Assembly: GCA_037367355.1 (NCBI GenBank)
Contig: CM074695.1
Location: forward strand, 186,001 to 250,000
Source: Neoscytalidium dimidiatum
Taxonomy: Eukaryota; Ascomycota; Dothideomycetes; Botryosphaeriales; Botryosphaeriaceae
DNA: 64,000 nt
Reading direction: 5' to 3'
Part shown: piece by piece, positions 33,787 to 44,769 of the stretch
Layout of the letters: each line of letters begins with the position of its first letter
Position numbering within the stretch: position 1 is the stretch's first letter
Translations under genes and position numbers: made by a program
Notes under the pieces: generated by a model
Database searches by the model: none
What the model was told of the DNA's origin: nothing
Seen by the model: only the letters and a program-made list of their open reading frames with translations

Positions 33787-35584
33787 ATGGAATGCGAAAA
33801 CCATCTCAACAACGACCACGTACACGGCGAGCCAGACTCAATGAGCGACGAAGAAAAGTCCGTCTCGTGCCAAAGCGAAGACACCACTGGTCATGCTATC
33901 CTTCATAACTCTACAGAGAGAGAAGAAAGCCGCGACGAGTCGCCGAAACATAATCATGGATGGAGATTTTGGGCTATCTTCTTCGGCCTGGCCGTCACTG
34001 CCCTTATTAGCGGCATGGAGGGCGTCATTCTGTCAACCGCGCTGCCGACCATCTCACACGATCTTGGTCCCGGGGAAAATTATTCGTGGGTGGTCAACGC
34101 CTACTTCCTCACTAGGCAAGCTCACATATACCCACTGAAGCCTTTCGTTAGCTGACTCGTTTCATGACAGCGCTGCGGTCCAGCCGCTATACGGACAGCT
34201 CGCAGACATATTCGGGCGAAGATGGAACATGCTGGGCGCCGTCGCAATCTTCGGTCTCGGCAGTGGTATCTGCGGCGGCGCAACGAGCTCCACTATGCTG
34301 ATCGCAGGCCGCGCCGTCCAAGGCATCGGCGCGGGCGGGCTCAACATGCTCATCGACGTGATCATCTGCGACCTGGTGCCTCTGCGCGAGCGCGGTATGT
34401 ACGTCGGATTGCTCTTCATGATCGTCACCGTCGGCTCTGCCTGCGGGCCTGTAGTCGGCGGTGCCATCGTCGATAATACATCCTGGCGCTGGGTCTTCTA
34501 CTTCAACCTGCCCTTCTGCGGCCTCGCCCTCCTCGTCCTCTGGGCCTTTCTTCGCACAGCTTTTAAGAACGAGGCCTCTCTCGCGGACAAACTGAAGCGC
34601 ATCGACTGCATCGGCAACGCCATCATCATGGGCGCCACCGTTGCCATGCTCTTCGCCGTCACCTACGGCGGCACTCGCTACGCCTGGCCCTCCCCGCACA
34701 CCCTCGTCCCCCTCATCCTCGGACTCCTCGGCCTGGTCCTCTTCGCTCTCTTCGAATGTTCCCCTTTCGCAGAGAACCCCGTCATCCCGCCCCGCCTCTT
34801 CGCGAACCGCACCTCCTGCATTGCCTACTTCGTCACCTTCCAGCACGCCATCGTCACGTATTGGGTCACCTTCTTCCTGCCCGTCTACTTCCAGGCCGTG
34901 AAGCGCGCCGCGCCCACCCGCGCCGGCGTCATGATGCTGCCCACGGTCACCGTGTTCGCACCCTTCGCCGCCATCGCCGGCGGCATCGTCGCCAAAACCG
35001 GGCGCTACAAGCCGGTCCACGTCGGCGGCATGCTCGTCGTCACCGTCTGCGTCGGCTGCCTGTCGGTGCTGGACGCGCGCACGCCCACGGCCGTCTGGGT
35101 CGTCCTGCAGGGTCTGGTGGCCGCGGGCCTGGGCACCGTCATCGGCACGCTGCTGCCGGCCGCGCAGGCCGGCGTGCCCGAGACGGAGGCCGCGTCGACG
35201 ACCGCCACGCTCGCCTTCCTGCGCAGCATCGCGACGGTCTGGGGCATCGCCATACCCGCTGCCATCTTCAACAACCGGTTCGATCGGCTGCTGCCGAGCA
35301 TCGCGGATGCGGGCGTCAGGGATATGCTGGCGAATGGCAAGGCTTACGAGCGTGCGTCGAGGGACTTCGTCAACGGCTTCCAGGAGCCGCTGAGGAGCCA
35401 GATTGTTAGTGTATATGCACGGAGTTTGAGCAGGAGCTGGGTGATTGCTGTCGCGTTCGCTGGCACGGCGCTGCTTGCGGCACTTTTTGAGAAGGAGCTC
35501 ACGCTGAGAACGGCGCTGGAGAATGAGCATGGGCTTGAGAAGAAGGCGGATAATGCGAATGTCACAGAAAAGGGCACTGTGTGA
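33787..35584 (+). CDS. MFS transporter, DHA2-like (14-TM drug:H+ antiporter type)
   Basis: Proton-driven exporter of the major facilitator superfamily, 580 aa. Exons are 33787-34115 and 34171-35584. The 55-bp intron starts with GC (GCAAGC) and ends in ACAG; splicing restores [23 protein letters not shown], the conserved TM2/motif A region. An acidic, His-rich cytosolic head (~70 aa) precedes the first membrane helix. Motif A is [11 protein letters not shown], and antiporter motif C is GPVVGGAIVD. The usual long second half follows, with a TM-rich C-terminus. The start is the ATG at 33787; an upstream in-frame GTG was ignored. It lies beside an AflR-type regulator, the pairing often seen in specialised-metabolite loci. 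Substrate unknown. Confidence 0.93.
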
Positions 35585-36212
35585 GGTAACTGACTGGGAG
35601 GATTCTTGCTTGCTTTTGCAACACCGCCTGATAATTTTGATATCGTTCTCTGATGGGCATCAGTCGTTGAATCTCGTGCAAATAAGAAATACGAATTCAG
35701 TGGTGTTTAGAGCAGCAGACGCGGAAGATCGGAGTTCGGAGTGGCTGAGGCGGGTGTGGCGCACAAACCCTCCGAAGGGGCTCGCTCTGACACTTCTCGG
35801 CCGGAGCCGCAGCACCGCGCGCCATTCTCTCATCTCATCGTTATTGCGAGTAGTTCCAAATATGTCTGTTGAGTGTGAAGGGCATGAACTTCACAGTGTG
35901 GAAAATTAAATCAGTGAACCCATTCGATTATAGCCAGGAGAAGTTCTCGTCAGTGAAGACTTATCAGAAATGCCTTCTCACCCCACTTGAGTTAAAATCT
36001 AGCTTAAGGCAAGTCTCATTTCCTGAAACTGGGTCCCGACCTCTTCATGGGTTAGTAATTGTGACTAGGGTTCATTCAAGAGGATTCTGGAAGGACGGCG
36101 ACGGAGGGACCAGATGGGGGCGATCGCCAGGTATCTTTAAGGTGGGATGCCACGAGACCAGACTAAGCTTTTGGCGCCGCGTAGCTGGACGTCACCTCAC
36201 CCTTACACCAAC
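35585..36212. other. Intergenic
   Basis: MFS 3' flank and promoter of the AflR-type regulator. Both genes point the same way. No RNA gene or repeat was recognised. Confidence 0.6.
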
Positions 36213-37355
36213 ATGTCTTCTTCGCTACATAACGGATCCGACGACGGTTTATCGCGTCGATCAGCATGCGACCGCTGCCGCGGACACAAGCTCCGCTGTG
36301 AACGCGACGCCCAGCAGAGCTGCCGCCGATGCCTCAAAGCACGCGTCCGCTGCACCACCGGCAATGCTTTACCTACAGGCCGTCCGAGGCTGCCACGACC
36401 CCAGCGCACTCACTCCCAGTCGCCGCAACAGCAGCAGGCCCAGCTTCCTTCTATGCAGCTGCAGCCCACGCCACCATCAGGGAGTCCTAGCGGATCCGAC
36501 TGTTTTTCCGGACCTTGGACGTCAGCCATGCTGTCCCAACCCCTCGGCATCTTCAACACGCCATTCCTCGACGGCGACTTCGACTTCCAAACATTTCTGC
36601 CCGTCCGCACATCAACTCCTCATCCATCCCCGCCCTCTGACAGGCGCCAAGAATGCCTCCAGAAGCTCGGGGACCTGCACTCGGCGCTGTTGGCCGACCT
36701 CAGCACGGTGCGCGCGTCCAGAATAGCAACCGAGTCCTCCATCACCACGCTTCGCGCCGACGCCGCCGCCCACGAGAACTGCGGCTGCAACGTCCCCATC
36801 GGCCGCATGCTCACCATGTCCGTGCAGCTCCTCGACATCCTGCATTACTTTTCGCCTCCCGCCTCGACCTCGAACACCACCAACACTACTACCACCACCT
36901 CCTCCTCCCCAGAACACTCCGAGCCGCTCCGCCCGGACATCCCCACCACCCTCTCCATCCTCGCCTGCTACGCCGCCCTGCGCCGCATCCACCGCACCAT
37001 CTTCGCCTGCATCGATGCCTCGCTCCGGAACTTCCCCCCTCCGCTCCGCTCCGCCGCTCTGCCGCCGCTGTTCCCGGGGCTCGCGCTCGGCGGCTTCCAG
37101 CTCGGCGGCAACGTCGGCCTGCAGGTGCTGATCGTCGCCCAGCTGAGCGAGAGCATCATGGCTAAGATCGACGCCGCTCTGGGCGTCGACGGTGGTGGTG
37201 GTGGCGGCGGTCTTGTGGGAATGCAGCAGCCCGCGGTGGCGGACATGTTGAGGGCGGTGGTGAGGGAGGAAGAGGCTGAAGGGCCTGGGGACGGGATGCC
37301 CGGCGGGTGTAGGCCGTTAGGGGAGATCATCGGGAGTGTGAAGAGCTTGTGTTGA
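36213..37355 (+). CDS. AflR-type Zn2Cys6 transcription factor
   Basis: Single-exon 380-aa regulator. The zinc cluster lies at the N-terminus (residues ~19-48): ACDRCRGHKLRCERD, then SCRRCLKARVRC. The 'CDRCRGHKLRC' form is the one found in AflR and related pathway-specific regulators. A Gln/Pro/Ser-rich linker follows (QQQQ and SPSGS stretches). The C-terminal half resembles the AflR family domain, with CLQKLGDLHSALLADL, a Cys-containing ENCGCN block and LLDILHYF. It carries Thr/Ser-rich and poly-Gly low-complexity tracts. Start is the first ATG in frame after a stop-rich leader. Its neighbours (MFS exporter upstream, broken membrane gene and cupin downstream) hint at a small or decayed metabolite locus, but no synthase gene is in the window. 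Target genes unknown. Confidence 0.87.
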   Translation: MSSSLHNGSDDGLSRRSACDRCRGHKLRCERDAQQSCRRCLKARVRCTTGNALPTGRPRLPRPQRTHSQSPQQQQAQLPSMQLQPTPPSGSPSGSDCFSGPWTSAMLSQPLGIFNTPFLDGDFDFQTFLPVRTSTPHPSPPSDRRQECLQKLGDLHSALLADLSTVRASRIATESSITTLRADAAAHENCGCNVPIGRMLTMSVQLLDILHYFSPPASTSNTTNTTTTTSSSPEHSEPLRPDIPTTLSILACYAALRRIHRTIFACIDASLRNFPPPLRSAALPPLFPGLALGGFQLGGNVGLQVLIVAQLSESIMAKIDAALGVDGGGGGGGLVGMQQPAVADMLRAVVREEEAEGPGDGMPGGCRPLGEIIGSVKSLC

Positions 37356-38248
37356 GCGCGGCAAAGTGACAGGGGAAAAAGGCGATGTCCTCCTTTTTTG
37401 ATTAGTGAGCCCGGCGAGCAGTCGACCGTTGTGGTGATGATTCTAGAAAAGTAGCGGTTGTAGAAAAGATTCCTTGATGGGGATGGGCTAACCCACGTCA
37501 ACGGTCAGATGTTCCTTCGAGTTAGGCGTACACAGTCCACTTATTTCATGATTACAGCAAGAATAGCTTCCAGGGCGGCTATTTATTGGTCCTGCTTGAC
37601 AGCAGACTGAGCACTGTTCTCAACAGCGAGGCCGGCTATCTCTTGGGGCAGCGCATGCCTCTGGATGTGCGCCGCATCGTCGTTACTGGCAAACATCCCC
37701 AAAGGAGAAAGAAACATTGTGCTTTCCCTTAGACTTCCCCTTCTCACTGCTGATGGCGTCAGCCACATCTATGAACCTTTCTTGTCACATGTACGTAATT
37801 TTCTGTACCTCCAGCCGCTTGACAATAAGAAACGGGAATTCATCTAAAAAGAAAAAAAAATCTCCTTTTAACTCAACAGCGAAGATAAACACTGTGTAAA
37901 AGTATTACTAAAGTTTTAAATATTAGAGAAGTGGTAGTAAAGGGAGTAGAGTCCAATGGAGTTTGAATGCTTCTAATGAATTATAAGAAAAATAAGTAGT
38001 GTTATGTATTAGCAATATTGGAAAAAATATAATGAAAACGTGAACATAGGAGATAAAGAGCGCCAAAAGACTCAAATGTAAAGTCTCTTCGATCAGAGGT
38101 TCGCAACAAAAACGAGGTAAACTCTACCGCCTGCTAAGTCACCCCGAAGCTTAGTAGAAGAGACTCGCCGTTATACACTTCATCCTTAGCACTTTTCGGA
38201 AAGATCTCACGTTCAGCGCAGTTCAGGCAGTGTCTCAATGCTTTTTCT
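37356..38248. other. Intergenic with AT-rich, RIP-like stretch
   Basis: No gene is supported. The portion ~37840-38080 is AT-rich with A runs and TA-rich sequence, similar in character (not in sequence) to the patch at 32985-33470. Confidence 0.55.
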
Positions 38249-39098
38249 TTGGTGTACAAAACCAGCCTATTTGATAGTACAAGCATAACCCTTTACGGCT
38301 CCCTTTACACCTATTTGTTTACAATCATGGCCATTGGCTCCTGGGAACAGTATTCTAAGGCCGAGGCATTGATTGCCCTGCTGCAGCTATATCTTTATGT
38401 AAAGCAGGGCCACGGCCTAAATACGGCGAATTTCCTCGGATGGGTATGCAATGATTTCATGACAGCGATCGTTGTCATCTGCGCTACTTATTCCGGCTAC
38501 GACAATCCAGTGAGGCTACGACAGATAACGGGCGCTATGCATTCGGCGCAATTGCGTTTATCTTGAACGCTACCTTGGTCGACGTCAAGTTGATGTGAGT
38601 TCTCATGAATTGTTCCGGGTGGTGGAGACGAATTGCTGACTATCCAACAGGACCTTGGAGTTCTACAACAAAACTGGCATCGTACTTGCAACCTGTGCCG
38701 GTACTGTTGCTTCTATCTGGTAGTTTACCGATCTCCTGGCTGGAGTTTCGCAGCCTACAACGACGCTCTATGTTATCCATGACGGCCCGACCGAGAGATT
38801 TGGCCGGGGTGCGAGCTGTTGGCTGTCGTTGATTGCTGGATTTGCCCTCCTGGCAGCTATGGAGCTGATCCTGAAATCCATCCGGCAATGGTACCTGGGT
38901 CGAACCTTCTGGCCGGCTATTTCAATGGCGAAAGAGAGATCCGATGCTAACGACAGCAATTTATCAGCACGATTTGATGCCTGGCATCCTCAATTCTGGC
39001 AGCAGATAGAGCAAAATCCGGCTGCAAACGAGCGACTTCGCCTCCTGTTACCAGAGGCCGAGGAGAGGAGAAAAAGCAGGAGACGTGCCAGGATGTAA
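38249..39098 (+). pseudogene. Broken membrane-protein gene
   Basis: Three coding-like pieces that no plausible splicing joins into one clean frame. Piece 1 (first ATG at 38327) has hydrophobic stretches with YLYVKQGHGLNTANFLGW and FMTAIVVICATY. Piece 2, in another frame (~38525-38594), reads GRYAFGAIAFILNATLVDV. A plausible intron (38595-38650, donor GTGAGT) joins it to piece 3, which ends at 39098 and contains an in-frame TAG at 38721-38723. After that come SLIAGFALLAAMELILKSI and a basic tail. At the first frame break, the 10-mer at 38495-38504 recurs at 38514-38523. The TAG could come from TGG or CAG by a C-to-T change, as in RIP. The family is not recognised. Alternative: a functional gene with an unusual exon structure, which I consider less likely. 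Confidence 0.55.
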
Positions 39099-40004
39099 TA
39101 TCCTTTGACGTTCTACTGCTTAAGAGGACGCTAATATGATGCAGATACTCCATGGCGACAACAGCATCTATGGACTTGGAGGTGTGTATACCAAGGTCAA
39201 CTCCTGTAAGAGCGATTATGTCTTTATTAATCATGTCGACAGGCCAATTATCTCCACTAAAAGAGTCATTCAAATGTTTGTAGGTGTCGCAGTTATTGCT
39301 TTCCCTATCGCGAAAAGATTGACAGTAGCCAGCTATCAAGTCCATCGCCCAAGATAGCTGCACGTCAGACACCTGTAGCTAACGCGTCACAGGTCGAAGA
39401 GATTTCCATCAACTACACTCATTGTCTTGACAGTTCACCGGTCGGATCTAACAGTTCTTTCCCGCCTAAGACTTTCGCTAGAATACCGGGTCGATACGTC
39501 TCAAAGCAGTCCAGGGGCAAGAACGCGGGTGCTCTGCCACCAGCCTGGGCACATAGCTTTAAGCAGGTGACTTATGCAGACAGCCTACATAACACTAGCG
39601 TTTGCTCTGTTCAGTTTGATATTAAGCATAGGCCCCCTCCGCCAGTATAATGTAAGGTGAAAATGAAGCGGGAAATGCGGATGTAGTTGCCTACGATGCA
39701 GGGCCACTCTGGCCGTCGGGTAGCTGAAGAGCAGCTCAAGTGCGGCTAGGCAGAGATACCAAGCCTCGTCGGGTCAAAGATATATGACCGACGATGTGAC
39801 AAGCTGGAACAAAGGAATCCAGAGCTCATATTGTCCATCTAGAATGGACCCTCATAGCGTCAGTTGCCAAAGCAAGTGGACCAATCAATAAGCTAATGAG
39901 GAGTTGCTCTTTCTGGACTTTGGACATACAGGATCCAACTTATTTGAGCAGATTAGGTATCGTACGGGTACATAAATTCGTGACAAGATCATGAGACCGG
40001 TGTC
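39099..40004. other. Intergenic
   Basis: About 900 bp between the broken membrane-protein gene and the stop codon of the cupin gene. Short frames only; none is supported. No repeat was recognised. Confidence 0.55.
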
Positions 40005-40667
40005 TTATTCCGGCTCGCTAGCAGGAGTCGCAGCCCCTTCACGGTAGTATTCGGGATAGAGGTGATTGAGGCCCAGCACCCACTTGCCGATGACCTTGCC
40101 AGTAAACCACACGAACCCCACGCTCACGAACCGCGGCACGACGGGCAGCACCAGAATGGTGTCTGCCTCCCACAAGAACAGCATCAGCTGGAAGAAGTTT
40201 GGCGACCTCCCGTGCTTCCCGCAGTCGTCCAGATAGCCGTAGAAATGGCGGAAGAAGATCTCGTCGCCGAGCGCCTTCTTCGGATCCATGGAGAGATCGA
40301 GCACGAGTTCCTCGCCGTTGGGACCCGGTTCTGAGGCGTTCTCGAAACGGTGGATGGCACCGGGGGGGATGGTGACGCTCTGGCCCTGCTGGATGACGGC
40401 CTGGCCGGAGGGAATGGCCTCGCAGACGGCCAGCATGCGGCCGCGGATGACGTCAAAGATTTCGGTCTGGTAGCGGTGCCAGTGTGGCGGCGGCAGCGCC
40501 AGACCCGGACCGGCTGGTAGCGAGAGGCGCATCACCCTGCGGGCGGCGGTGGGGGCGTAAAAGTGCATGGTGACGGGCGACGCGCCGGCGGCCGAGCTAC
40601 CTAGAACGACCGGGTTGTGCGAGGCCGTGTTGGAGCGGGGCACATGGCTGGTGAGGAAGGAGAGCAT
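40005..40667 (-). CDS. Cupin-domain protein with hydrophobic C-terminal segments
   Basis: Single-exon 220-aa protein. A single RmlC-type cupin barrel occupies ~35-135. The first cupin motif is PPHWHRYQTEIFDVIRG (two His and Glu as likely metal ligands), and the second is TIPPGAIHRFEN. The C-terminal third has hydrophobic segments (FFQLMLFLWEADTILVLPVV and FVSVGFVWFTGKVIG) and the conserved-looking end LYPEYYREG. Such fungal cupins are often found near metabolite gene clusters, but the reaction, if any, is unknown. No signal peptide. It lies next to the broken membrane-protein gene and is read towards it. Start is the ATG at 40667. Confidence 0.83.
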   Translation of the reverse strand: MLSFLTSHVPRSNTASHNPVVLGSSAAGASPVTMHFYAPTAARRVMRLSLPAGPGLALPPPHWHRYQTEIFDVIRGRMLAVCEAIPSGQAVIQQGQSVTIPPGAIHRFENASEPGPNGEELVLDLSMDPKKALGDEIFFRHFYGYLDDCGKHGRSPNFFQLMLFLWEADTILVLPVVPRFVSVGFVWFTGKVIGKWVLGLNHLYPEYYREGAATPASEPE

Positions 40668-42154
40668 GGTTCCGCCTTGTGCGGCTGAGGTGTGCTGGTG
40701 GTGCGAGTGCGGCGTCGTTGTGCGAGCGGTGCCAGCAGAAAGAGGTGTTTTAGAGCGGGGCTAATTGCTGACTCTTCACCAGTGCGTTCGGGCAATTGCA
40801 GAAGTTGATGAGGTACAGGGGCTCTCCAATAGTGTGGTGTTGACGAAGGCTTACTCAGTATCCAGCTGGCCACCGTCGATGCGGCTGTAAGGTACATACA
40901 ATCGGGGAATCGCGCGACATTCAGGACGGCGACGATATCGTGATGAGGCGCTTTTTGAGGAGCTGGTGGAGCACGTGGATGCGAGATGGGAAGGGCGTCA
41001 GCAACGGTCAAGATAGAGATGGCGGATAAGCAAGCTGGCGAAGCTAAAGATAGTGCCAGTCCAGTCCCCGCTCGCTCTCGGAACCCTGTCGTTTCCTCGG
41101 TTATGAACCGGGCCGGGCCTTCTCCTGCTCCCTCCCTCCTTTTCCTTCTCCACTGCTGCCACAGGCCCTGTCAGCCACCAACACGCCTCCCTGGACGCTG
41201 CAAGCTTCCGCCTGATGCCAATTTTCCCATCACGCACTCGCCATGGTCGCGAGTCGATTCCTCCCGCTCCACCCGAGACGCCGCAAGCACGCGCACAACC
41301 ACTCACCGCCATCAGCAAGCCACAAAGGGCGTCTGAGCCAACCACACCCTGCCGTTACACCAGCTTGAGCCCGCACAAGCAAGGCCACGCCCGACTTAGC
41401 CCATCTAAGCAATCTTCAAAGCCCACCTTCCATTCCGAGCCAGGAACACCCGTCGCATGCCACCCGCCTGCACTCCAGTTAGGCCGCGGATCACACCTCT
41501 TCGATTACCCCTTTAGGCAAACCGTGTGATTCTAGTCGCCCTCTCACACCCTAGATCGTCGCTAGCCTGCCCGCAGCCCTGCGGCCCCCGAAATTATACA
41601 CTACGCCTCCCCGTCCGGCATGCCTGAGATTGTGCTAGTCGCCGCCCCTCCGTTCTTGCCTGCTAAACATGTCAGCGCCGTCTCACTCCTCGTCCGCCCT
41701 TCACTCATTTCTTTTACGTCCACGGAAACACTCTCGTTTTCTGCATTTGGCAGGTCTGTAAAACAATCATGCTTACCCGCAACCCGTAGGTAGCATTGTT
41801 CCACCAACTGCTGCACCATTAGCCTCGTATCCTTACCAGTCCTGAATTCTGTACGTCAATTTGACCCTGGCTCAGTCCCTGCTTCTCTGCATGCCGTGCA
41901 GCCATGACAGATCCAGGTACCCGTAAATTCTCTCGACTGAGACTTTCTCGGATGATCTGCCGACTCACTGGCGCTGAGATGATCAGGGCGTGGCTTCGTC
42001 AAGGATGGCCAGCTTTCGAGAACTTCTCCCATCGGGTTGAGTATATAACATTTGCTTCGCGCCATGTCTCAGCAATCCAGCACCATAGAGCTTCCTCAAG
42101 CTTCGGAGGCATCCGGTCCTTCCTTCCCCTTTCTCTTCTCTAACTTCGTTGACC
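40668..42154. other. Divergent intergenic region, cupin and GH55 promoters
   Basis: About 1.5 kb without a supported gene. The plus strand is C- and CT-rich across ~41060-41600. The right end carries the TATA-like box and pyrimidine tract of the GH55 gene. Confidence 0.55.
42042..42048 (+). promoter_or_regulatory. TATA-like box of the GH55 gene
   Basis: TATATAA 107 bp ahead of the GH55 start codon, followed by a strongly CT-rich leader at 42117-42143. Spacing and order match many fungal secreted-enzyme promoters. Not proven. Confidence 0.5.
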
Positions 42155-44769
42155 ATGCGATCTTTCTCGCTGCTCTCTGTGGTCCTGGCCATTAGCCTGT
42201 CCGCCGCTGCTCCTACAAACGTGACGAATACCACCAGCGCGGATGCTGCGGAAGCTTCTGCACATGCCTACGACAACGTCTACCCTTCGTTAGATTACTC
42301 GCCTTCTCCTGTGTACGTCGAATCATCTTTTAATGTCTCGGACTTTGAGCTTATGCAGAAACAGGGGTATCCCCTACACGCAATATAACGAAACAATCAA
42401 ACCCTGGGACTCTGTCAGCACCCCTCTTTCCAATTCGACCAGACCTAGAATCCTTGCTGCTCAAGCGGCTTGCAGCCCGCTTACTGCCGACAACCCAAGC
42501 ACCTATTGGCTGGAGGGCGTGACCCACAACGGTAAATCTTCGTTTCTGAGCTCCAGTGCTGGCGACTACAGTACCTTCCGCAATGTGGTCAAGGACTTCG
42601 GCGCAGACAATACCGGCGCGACTTCCGCCACCACTGCCATTCAAAATGCTATCAACGGTGAGTAGACGATTGCCATTCCACGGAGCAAGCGCTCATCAAA
42701 CAATAGAGGGCCCCGCCAATGGCAATGGCCGCAACCAAGCCAGCAATGGCTATGGAACCACGGGGCAGCCAGCCATTGTCTACCTCCCTAGCGGTACCTA
42801 CCTACTCGATAAACCGCTTCAGCTTTTCATCGGCACTGTCATTGTCGGTGATGCCGTGAACCCGCCAGTTCTCAAGGCTGCCTCCGGGTTCTCCGGGGAC
42901 CACATAATCTACGGCAAGGATCCGAGACAGTTTCTGAACGGTGGTACCATTAACTTCTACATCGGGGTCAAGAACATTGTCATTGATTCCACTGCGCTTT
43001 CTCCCTCTACCGGCATCACTCTAGTCGACTGGACTGTGAGTCAGGCCACCCAGATCACGAACGTCGTCTTCAACATGCCCAACTTCTCGACTGGACATAT
43101 CGGTATGAGAATTGGTGAATGGCAAGATGATCAGGGCTACAACAGCAACATCATCATCAACGACCTCATATTCAATGGTGGTAAAGTTGGTATTTGGGCG
43201 AGTGGCCAGCAGTGGCTCTTCAAGGGTATCAAATTCAACGGCTGTACCACAGGTGCACAGGTCGGTGGCTTCGATGTCATCTTCACCAGCAGCACTTTCC
43301 AAAATCTTGGAACTGGTATCGATGCCACAGGCACCAGCGGTTCTTTGGTTGTCGTCGACTCGACCACAAGCAGTATCGGCACCTTCGTCTCGGCTAGTGC
43401 CGACAACCCGAACAGCATCGTTCTGGAGAACATCAAGAACTCCGGCACTACTGTCTCCAAAAATGGCCAAACTATCCTCTCCGGCAATGTCGATGATACT
43501 TGGTTCAGTGGAAACACCTACGCCACTCCTGGCAGTGGTGCCCACACCTGGATCCCTAACGGCCAGAAGGGCTCAACTCCACGCACTGCCGCCCTTCTCT
43601 CCGGGGGTAACTACGTCGCTATCGCCCCGCCCACCTACAGGGAGTACTCTTCCAGCAAGTTCATCAACATCAAATCAGTTCCCGACCTCCCAGTCTTCGG
43701 CGACGGCGTGACGGACGACACCAAGAACATCAACCTCATCCTCGCCCAATACGCCGGCTGCGCCATCATCTACTGGCCCGCTGGCACCTACATCGTGACC
43801 GACACCATCACCATCCCACCCGGCACGCGCATCTTCGGTGACGCGTTCGCCACCGCCATCTCCGCCACGGGCAGCAACTTCTGGAACCCGGACTCGCCGC
43901 GCGCCATGGTCAAGATCGGCAACAGCGGCGACGTCGGCGTCGCCCAGCTCTCCGACATGCTCTTCACCGTCGCGGACGTGCTGCAGGGCTGCAAGCTCCT
44001 CGAGATCAACATGGCGGGCGCGGCCCCCGGCGACGTCGGCCTGTGGAACTCGCACTTCCGCGTCGGCGGCGCCGCCGGGTCCAAGGTACAGACCAACTGC
44101 GGCGGCTCGCCCGCGCAGTGCAAGGCGGCGTGGGGGCTGCTCCACCTCACCTCCACGTCGTCCGCATACATCGAGAACATGTGGGGCTGGGTCGCCGACC
44201 ACGACCTCGACGGCACGCACGACCAGATCATCGCCGTCGGCCGCGGCGCCCTCGTCGAGGCCACCAGGGCCACCTGGCTCGTCGGCACCGGCATGGAGCA
44301 CAACACCCTCTACCAGTACAACTTCTGGAACGCCGCCAACGTCTACACCGCCATGCAGCAGTCCGAGACCCCTTACTGGCAGGGGCCGAACGGCTTCGCC
44401 GCCGCCCCCGCTCCCTGGACCGACAACCTGATCGCCAGCGACCCGCAGTTCGCGGACTGCAACGGCGACCCCTACTGCGGGATGGCGTGGTTCGAGCGCG
44501 TGAACTCCGGGAGCAGCAATCTGTTCCTGCACGGCGGGTGCTTGTGGGTGTTCTTCAACGGCGGCGTCAACAAGAAGTGTCCCGATGGCGGGAATTGCCA
44601 GAAGAACGCGATCGAGATTCAGAGGGCGACGCACACGTACCTGTACGGCACGAACGTCAAGGATGTGGAGAGAATGATTATCAGCGACGGCGGCGCGGCG
44701 GTCGCGACGAAGGATATGAACAAGGGTGGGTGGGGCGGTGTTATCGGCGCGTATCTGTTCAACACGTAA
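42155..44769 (+). CDS. Secreted GH55 exo-beta-1,3-glucanase
   Basis: Family GH55 enzyme that hydrolyses beta-1,3-glucan (laminarin, callose, fungal wall glucan) outside the cell. Exons are 42155-42312, 42359-42657 and 42707-44769 (839 aa). The introns are 46 bp (donor GTACGT) and 49 bp (donor GTGAGT). The secretory signal peptide is clear: MRSFSLLSVVLAISLSAAA, with cleavage likely just after. It has the two tandem beta-helix halves typical of GH55. The first carries VKDFGADNTG, YLPSGTYLLDKPLQL and GIWASGQQWLFKGIKFNGC. The second carries VFGDGVTDDTKNINLIL, YWPAGTYIV, WGWVADHDLDG and QYNFWNAANV. Ser/Thr/Asn-rich sequence and many N-x-S/T sites suggest glycosylation. A pro-like stretch rich in Ala/Thr follows the signal. 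Product family very sure; exact substrate inferred. Confidence 0.95.

Noticed and set aside
34187..35530. Open frame of 447 codons antisense to the MFS gene
   Set aside because: Asp/Glu/Gly/His-rich translation with no family character; the sense strand encodes a clear MFS transporter.
38085..38110. tRNA-like B box (ggttcgca)
   Set aside because: No paired acceptor stem or anticodon arm around it; within the AT-rich, RIP-like stretch.
38719..38752. Possible intron removing the TAG at 38721 in the broken membrane gene
   Set aside because: Only 34 bp long, shorter than any intron in the window, and the join leads to a different frame without coding character.
43675..44634. Open frame of 319 codons antisense to the GH55 gene
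   Set aside because: Low-complexity translation opposite a well-recognised enzyme.
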